Assembly: GCF_964355755.1 (NCBI RefSeq)
Contig: NC_092671.1
Coordinates: 37,773,304 to 37,837,303, forward strand
DNA from: Antedon mediterranea
Lineage: Eukaryota; Echinodermata; Crinoidea; Comatulida; Antedonidae
DNA: 64,000 nucleotides
Direction of reading: 5' to 3'
The translations under genes were made by a program, and so were the position numbers. Positions 61,601-64,000 of the stretch are shown here, piece after piece. Each line of letters begins with the position of its first letter. Position 1 is the stretch's first letter. A model generated the notes under the pieces. It did not search any database. It was not told the DNA's origin and saw only the letters and a list, made by a program, of their open reading frames with translations.

Positions 61601-63936
61601 TAAGTTTTTATTTTATTAATATCATTCTTACGTATTGGGTGTTCATGTTCAAGGATGTTATGTTCGTTTATGTACTTCCTAAAGCTCTGTCTACACTATC
61701 AAAAAAAAAAAAAAAGTTTGATGTGCCTAAATTTGGTAGTGATATTCCCAAATATGGTAGCGATATAACATCATCATGTCCATATATGGGCAGATAGTGT
61801 AGACAGAGCTTTACATTGCGTCATTGTATATGTTGTTTACCAAAGTGCCATGCTCTCTACAGTACTACCGCAATTAATGCATGAGCAAATATTTTGATTG
61901 CTTCATGATGTTATATACAATATACTAATAGAATTGTTGTGCTTCTAGATAGCATGTAAAGTCTTATTTATTAAATGGGCAAAAAAGATGCAACAACCTG
62001 CCAATGTTCTTAGTTTACATTTCACTATAGATTCAAACTGAATACCATGTCTTCCAGCATGATTCAAAATGGCTGTTTATAGCACATACAAATTCTGTTT
62101 TTATATTTAGTTTGCATTCAATTTTACAATACAACGTTTGTTTATTTGTTATATATTTATACAAATTGCCAAGGATAACCATAATATTATATCATTGTTG
62201 TTACTTTGGGAGTACGGAACCTGAACTCTTGTTATAGTGATTAGGTTCACTTTTAGGTTCCTGCCTACTCCCTTAGTTTCTGTGTTTTGTTTGTTTGTAA
62301 CTGGTTTTTGGCAATAAATAATAATAATAATAATAAACGAATTCATTCACTATCCTTCTTAAAGTTGGCAATCCTGTTCACAAGACAAACATATACACAA
62401 GATCCTGTACATAAACAAAGTCTTATTACAAGTCTTTGGGAGTGGAGTTGTAATTTTTCATTAGAAAATATCCTGACATGACAGGACTTGAACCCAGGAC
62501 CCTTGGATTGGTAGCCAAGCATCTATACTATAACTTAAGTTTGATTAATATAATGTATTGTTTTATTCAGATTGGCTAAGAGTAGACCAAACCCAATGAC
62601 ACGTGTTGCGAGCCTTAGTGAAGATATTGTTGACCTTGATGTGAATGACGTAAAGTTGCCACCGTGTCAAAGAATGGGCGTCATGTGTGCCTTTGAGACT
62701 ATGCAAGAATTTGAACCGTAAGTGAAGCTTCTGTCTGGTATCAAATGCTTTCCACAGCGGTAGTTGGTCAAGTCGGCCCTAAATCATCTCGGCCAAAGTC
62801 AAGTCGGCCCTGCATCAACTCGGCCAAAACTAATTTGCCCTGAATAAAGTATATAAACAAAAAGTGCTATATCTATTAGACAAAGGCTGAGTTGATTTGA
62901 GGCCGACTTTCATCAAAATCTGCCTAGCTATACCTCTTTACCAATGCAGGAAATGTAACCTGTTACTACTCAACCACTTTGCAAGTACTGTCACTTGTGA
63001 TTGGATAGCTACCTACCTAGTTTAATCTAGATCTAGATTCTATGAATAAACTGCAAAAGAAAATTTTAGTAACATTGAAAGTTTTTTTTTTCATCAAACA
63101 GAAAATTCCAGGAAGTAATTGCAATGTTTACGGCAATGAAACAAGGAAGATTTGGGGAGGACTTGTATGACAGTCATATAGAAAATGTAAGTTTAATTTT
63201 AATATTAATTTATTGATATAAATATTTAGTTTTCTGATTGTTTTAAGCTAATAACATAATTAGTAAACAGTACCAAATATATATTTGTTAATTCAAGTAA
63301 TTATATTATTTAATTCAAGTCAAATCTTATCTACAGTAAATTGTAATTCTTTCTACATATTTTTTTTAGTGTCCATCTGATGAGCCAATACACATCTTGA
63401 ATATTGCATTAAATGTAGTTGGAGAGAAAGATGACAAAATACTCTCTGACAAATTCTACAAATTCTGTCAAGAAAAGGTAAATATCTACATTTATAAAAC
63501 ACTTCATCACTTTCCAATTCCTAATAATTTACGTGCTATGAAACATTAATAATTTTGATTGATTTTTTTTTACAGGCTGATATTTTGATAAGCAACGATG
63601 TTCGTAGGATAACGTTCATTTGCCTACAAAAGAGGGAGTTTCCAAAATTCTTCACATACAGAGCAAGATTAGATGTAAGATTAATTTTATATTTTGTAGA
63701 ATTAATCAGAAAAAAAAACACATACAAGAATTGGAGTTTATTCTTTTAAGTATTACTTCTCTTTCCAATATATAAATTTTTGTTTTGCTTATTTGTAGTT
63801 TGGTGAAGATCCGATTTATAGACATCTTGAGCCTGCATTGGCCTTCCAACTTGAAATCAACCGTATGAGGAACTTTGACCTGGTTGCCATGGATAAGGCA
63901 AGCCACAGGATGCACCTCTATTTGGGCTCAGCTAAG
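41739..63936 (+). CDS. ACACA: Acetyl-CoA carboxylase, N-terminal 1385 residues, 3' part outside window
   Basis: Cytosolic multidomain enzyme that carboxylates acetyl-CoA to malonyl-CoA, the committed step of fatty-acid synthesis. Twenty-nine coding exons join in frame and match animal ACC along their whole length. In order: N-terminal regulatory region with the AMPK site SMSGLNL, biotin carboxylase from [20 protein letters not shown], carrier motif EVMKM (Lys788; human Lys786), and the central region up to HLYLGSAK. The carboxyltransferase domains (about 900 residues) lie beyond 64000. The start is ATG at 41739 (GTGATGG, good context) in an exon beginning at 41685; reading upstream meets no stop within that exon, so an earlier start in an unseen exon cannot be excluded. 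Invertebrates usually have one ACC, so ACACA versus ACACB is not meaningful here. Confidence 0.96.
42811..42862. repeat. Poly-C and CT microsatellite
   Basis: A 14-base C run followed by CTCTATCTCTCTCCTTCTCC. Confidence 0.9.
43020..43654. mobile_element. Non-autonomous DNA element with TTAAAGACCCC ends
   Basis: TTAAAGACCCCTTCCCTGC opens and TAGGGAATGGGGCTTTAA closes the element, an imperfect inverted pair. Inside are CpG-rich words (CTCGCGGCGATCGACCTC, GCGCGCAATGCATTTTGGGA) and TAGGCCTAG palindromes. No coding region seen. Confidence 0.65.
43673..43850 (-). mobile_element. CArG-MITE, full copy with TA flanks
   Basis: Inserted right beside the element at 43020-43654. CCATATATGG perfect; three further decayed units. 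Confidence 0.9.
44687..46503. other. ACACA intron 3
   Basis: SINE A copy at its start, a probable reversed retrotransposon end at 45240-45310 (AAGTTCAAGTTCAAGTTC), then about 1.1 kb with no recognisable feature. Confidence 0.55.
44796..45070 (+). repeat. SINE family A, copy with tRNA-like head
   Basis: The head ATGGCCGAGCGGTTAAGGC resembles tRNA-Leu/Ser, with TTTCGAGGCC at the B-box position; the body has CAGTGTACACTTTAAAGAAC and GTAGGGGGTTACCCTGGTGA. Confidence 0.78.
47410..47556 (-). mobile_element. CArG-MITE, full copy
   Basis: Left end AACTCTGTCCACACTATCAA; box CCTATATATGG, then CCATATTTGG perfect; right end interrupted by TATTG. Ends 34 bp before the ACACA exon at 47591. Confidence 0.86.
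47591..54101 (+). CDS. ACACA: ACACA exons 5-14: biotin carboxylase domain
   Basis: Exons: 47591-47729, 47984-48175, 49443-49651, 50453-50616, 51163-51319, 51615-51788, 52058-52149, 52659-52728, 53326-53489 and 53951-54101. The domain carboxylates biotin with ATP and bicarbonate. Visible landmarks are [18 protein letters not shown], the ATP-grasp glycine loop [26 protein letters not shown], the catalytic strand [19 protein letters not shown], and [19 protein letters not shown]. Every junction keeps frame. The donors after 47729 (gttggt) and 54101 (gttagc) are weak but fixed by protein continuity. Confidence 0.95.
48479..48640 (-). mobile_element. CArG-MITE, left part of a split copy
   Basis: Left end AAGCACTGTCTACACTATCA, CCATATATGG and several ATATCACTACCA units up to CCATATTTGGGCACA. 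The right end (TGATAGTGTAGACAGAGCTT) lies at 49249-49269, beyond a retrotransposon fragment. Confidence 0.85.
48642..49237 (+). mobile_element. Non-LTR retrotransposon 3' fragment (family B)
   Basis: The open frame 48678-49025 (115 aa) reads [53 protein letters not shown] and [12 protein letters not shown], typical of a LINE RT C-terminus. A T-rich stretch, AATAAAGTTGTTATTACTATT and an ATT repeat follow. It lies inside a CArG-MITE. Confidence 0.82.
49985..50250 (+). mobile_element. Non-LTR retrotransposon 3' fragment (family C)
   Basis: Plus-strand reading gives [20 protein letters not shown] then TIRALN, another RT C-terminus, followed by a 3' UTR and a tail of TTGAC repeats (50230-50250). 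Confidence 0.7.
50650..50798 (+). mobile_element. CArG-MITE, full copy
   Basis: Left end AAGCTCGGTCTACACTATCA; units CCAAATATGA and CCAAAATATGG, right box CCATATATGG perfect. Confidence 0.88.
51420..51549 (+). mobile_element. CArG-MITE, diverged copy
   Basis: Left end AAGCTTTCTCTACACTGGCA; CCAAATATGG perfect, right box CTATAAATGG. Ends 65 bp before the exon at 51615. Confidence 0.85.
51824..51975 (-). mobile_element. CArG-MITE, full copy
   Basis: Left end AAGCTCTGACTACACTATTA; boxes CCTATATATGG, CCATATTTG and CCATATTTTGG; right end TTGTACATAGAGCTTA. Starts 36 bp after the exon ending at 51788. Confidence 0.86.
52231..52632 (-). mobile_element. CArG-MITE split by an insertion
   Basis: Left part 52231-52303 stops at CACTACCATATTT; right part 52582-52632 resumes GGCACATCACTATTTG and ends TAGACAGAGCTTTA. 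The insert (52304-52581) has TTTACTTTATTCACATCATC, TAGCTTTCGCTAATCAAGG and TTGACTCCTGTCACAAAAAA and looks like a reversed retrotransposon 3' end. Confidence 0.8.
53130..53272 (+). mobile_element. CArG-MITE, full copy
   Basis: CCAAATATGG and CCATATATGG perfect; right end GTTTGGTTGTGTAGACATAG. Confidence 0.88.
53778..53917 (+). mobile_element. CArG-MITE near a splice acceptor
   Basis: CCATATATGG perfect, first box ACCAAATATGG perfect; ends GATAGTTTAGACAAAAG, 33 bp before the ACACA exon at 53951. Confidence 0.87.
54154..54200 (+). mobile_element. CArG-MITE, fragment
   Basis: Only AAGCTACATCATCATCATG and CTATATAAGGGCACATTC remain. Confidence 0.5.
54340..55840 (+). CDS. ACACA: ACACA exons 15-18: BT region and biotin carrier
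   Basis: Exons: 54340-54443, 54793-55020, 55463-55657 and 55750-55840. Together they hold the inter-domain region and BCCP. The biotinylation motif EVMKMVM has its Lys at codon 55620-55622. The intron between exons 17 and 18 is only 92 bp and is largely a MITE remnant. Confidence 0.94.
54462..54600. repeat. Unclassified dispersed repeat, copy 2
   Basis: AATCCAAAGGCAAACTACT, AAGCTAAATCAAAACGATAA and ATAGCCAGAAAAATTTGC match copy 1 in order and spacing. Confidence 0.6.
55112..55395 (+). repeat. SINE family A, copy 3
   Basis: ACATGGCCATAACATCGGCA and GGGTTCGAGGC, then CTAGCTCATGTGCACTTTAA, AGAACATAGTACATCTTTC and a tail of AATAAT. Lies between ACACA exons 16 and 17. Confidence 0.75.
55676..55732 (-). 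mobile_element. CArG-MITE core forming most of a short intron
   Basis: GTGTGCCCATATATGGACAT, ATCACTACTATATTTGTGCA and TATCACAAAATTTAATGTG fill most of the 92-bp intron 55658-55749 of ACACA. CCATATATGG is intact; the element's ends are missing. Confidence 0.72.
55983..63936 (+). CDS. ACACA: ACACA exons 19-30: central region
   Basis: Exons: 55983-56129, 56637-56825, 57350-57450, 57806-58019, 59270-59497, 59808-59897, 60438-60556, 62571-62717, 63102-63186, 63370-63477, 63576-63674 and 63799-63936. They encode the long central scaffold of eukaryotic ACC, with [69 protein letters not shown] and [13 protein letters not shown]. The region is known to position BC and CT in the dimer and has no catalytic residues of its own. 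The gene continues after the donor at 63937. Confidence 0.95.
56855..56982 (+). mobile_element. CArG-MITE lacking the inner left arm
   Basis: AAGCTCTGTCTA passes directly to TGTGATGTGCCC. Two perfect CCAAATATGG boxes 21 bp apart and a perfect CCATATATGG. Starts 30 bp after the exon ending at 56825. Confidence 0.87.
57104..57271 (+). mobile_element. CArG-MITE with three core units
   Basis: Two perfect CCAAATATGG boxes, one CACAAATATGG unit, right box CCATATATAG; right end ATATTGTAGACAAAGCTT. Confidence 0.87.
58155..58819. repeat. Pair of direct repeats in ACACA intron 22
   Basis: 58155-58290 and 58683-58819 are nearly identical: CGATTGATCGTAATCAAAAC, GGTACTGGGT, CTCCCAACCAGTACATCCAT and CTACCTGGTGGTGGCCATAG. 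The spacer is about 390 bp of AT-rich DNA. Confidence 0.85.
58897..59209. mobile_element. MITE family 2, copy with intact right end
   Basis: Ends in GGGGGGACAATACATCTTTA; the left end has kept TTTAAAGATG but lost the C run. Inner CAAAAATTCATTGTCTGACA and TAAATTACAGTTTTTTTCAG match the copy near 25650-25740. Lies just before the exon at 59270. Confidence 0.7.
61136..61297 (-). mobile_element. CArG-MITE, full copy
   Basis: CCATATATGG occurs twice and CCATAGTTGG once; right end GTGTAGGCAGAGCCTTA. Confidence 0.88.
61681..61812 (+). mobile_element. CArG-MITE, arms shortened
   Basis: Left end followed by an A run in place of the CTAGTTTGAC arm; units CTAAATTTGG and CCAAATATGG, right box CCATATATGG perfect. 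Confidence 0.87.
62478..62545 (-). repeat. tRNA-like SINE remnant, reversed
   Basis: The minus strand gives GGGTCCTGGGTTCAAGTCCT and TATAGATGCTTGGCTACCAA. Pairing is incomplete, so not called as a tRNA. Confidence 0.5.
62750..62930. repeat. Short-period GTCGGCC repeat
   Basis: CAAGTCGGCCCTAAATCATC and CAAGTCGGCCCTGCATCAAC repeat in tandem and are met by GAGGCCGACTTTCATC in reverse. Probably a small palindromic element. Confidence 0.55.
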
Positions 63937-63971
63937 GTTAGCAATCTCAACTTTATTTGTAGCATGTTTCT

Positions 63972-64000
63972 AAAGCTCTGTCTACACTATGAAACTTTGT
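63972..64000 (-). mobile_element. CArG-MITE cut by the window end
   Basis: TAAAGCTCTGTCTACACTAT then GAAACTTTGT; orientation judged from the AAACTTT arm. Confidence 0.75.

Larger units (their letters stand above)
60557..62570. other. ACACA intron 25
   Basis: Two CArG-MITEs, an AAT microsatellite (62310-62336) and a tRNA-like remnant. The open frame at 60677-60955 has no recognised similarity and is not called. Confidence 0.55.

Overview
The window is AT-rich, intron-rich animal DNA: GT-AG introns with good consensus, tRNA-derived SINEs, 3' ends of non-LTR retrotransposons and abundant short palindromic DNA transposons. Many TAGGCCTA-type palindromes and the protein similarities suggest a marine invertebrate deuterostome, probably an echinoderm; the species cannot be fixed from sequence alone.

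Three protein-coding genes could be rebuilt exon by exon, with phases agreeing at every junction. (1) 2939-29669, plus strand: 17 exons of a membrane-anchored dipeptidyl peptidase of family S9B. The first coding exon is missing. Its membrane-anchor exon resembles the potassium-channel accessory proteins DPP6/DPP10, but the Ser-Asp-His triad and the Glu-Glu motif of DPP4 are present. (2) 32346-37661, minus strand: the complete 11-exon gene for the DNA primase small subunit (PRIM1, 437 aa). One intron has the signals of a U12-type AT-AC intron, and an E2F-like site lies about 60 bp upstream of the ATG. (3) 41739 to the window end, plus strand: the first 29 coding exons (1385 aa) of acetyl-CoA carboxylase (ACACA type), covering the AMPK site, biotin carboxylase, biotin carrier and part of the central region; the carboxyltransferase lies beyond the window. 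PRIM1 and ACACA are head to head. The space between them holds a tandem duplication of about 0.45 kb just upstream of the likely ACACA first exon. The three genes act in unrelated processes: peptide cleavage at the cell surface, replication priming and fatty-acid synthesis.

The most striking feature is a palindromic MITE family with at least 46 copies or fragments, roughly a tenth of the window. Full copies begin AAGCTCTGTCTACACTATCA, end in the inverted complement, and are flanked by TA. Most carry perfect SRF-type CArG boxes (CCAAATATGG and CCATATATGG), and some copies multiply one box in a 21-bp tandem array. Several copies touch splice sites, two were split by later insertions, and one intron of 92 bp is largely a MITE core. 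No copy was seen between about 37.0 and 43.7 kb, which includes the PRIM1/ACACA promoter region.

Other repeats include a hAT-like element with an 8-bp target duplication, a family with TTAAAGATGTATTGTCCCC ends, a 348-bp element with long inverted ends, several SINE families and local tandem duplications. No CRISPR array, rRNA or convincing functional tRNA gene was seen.
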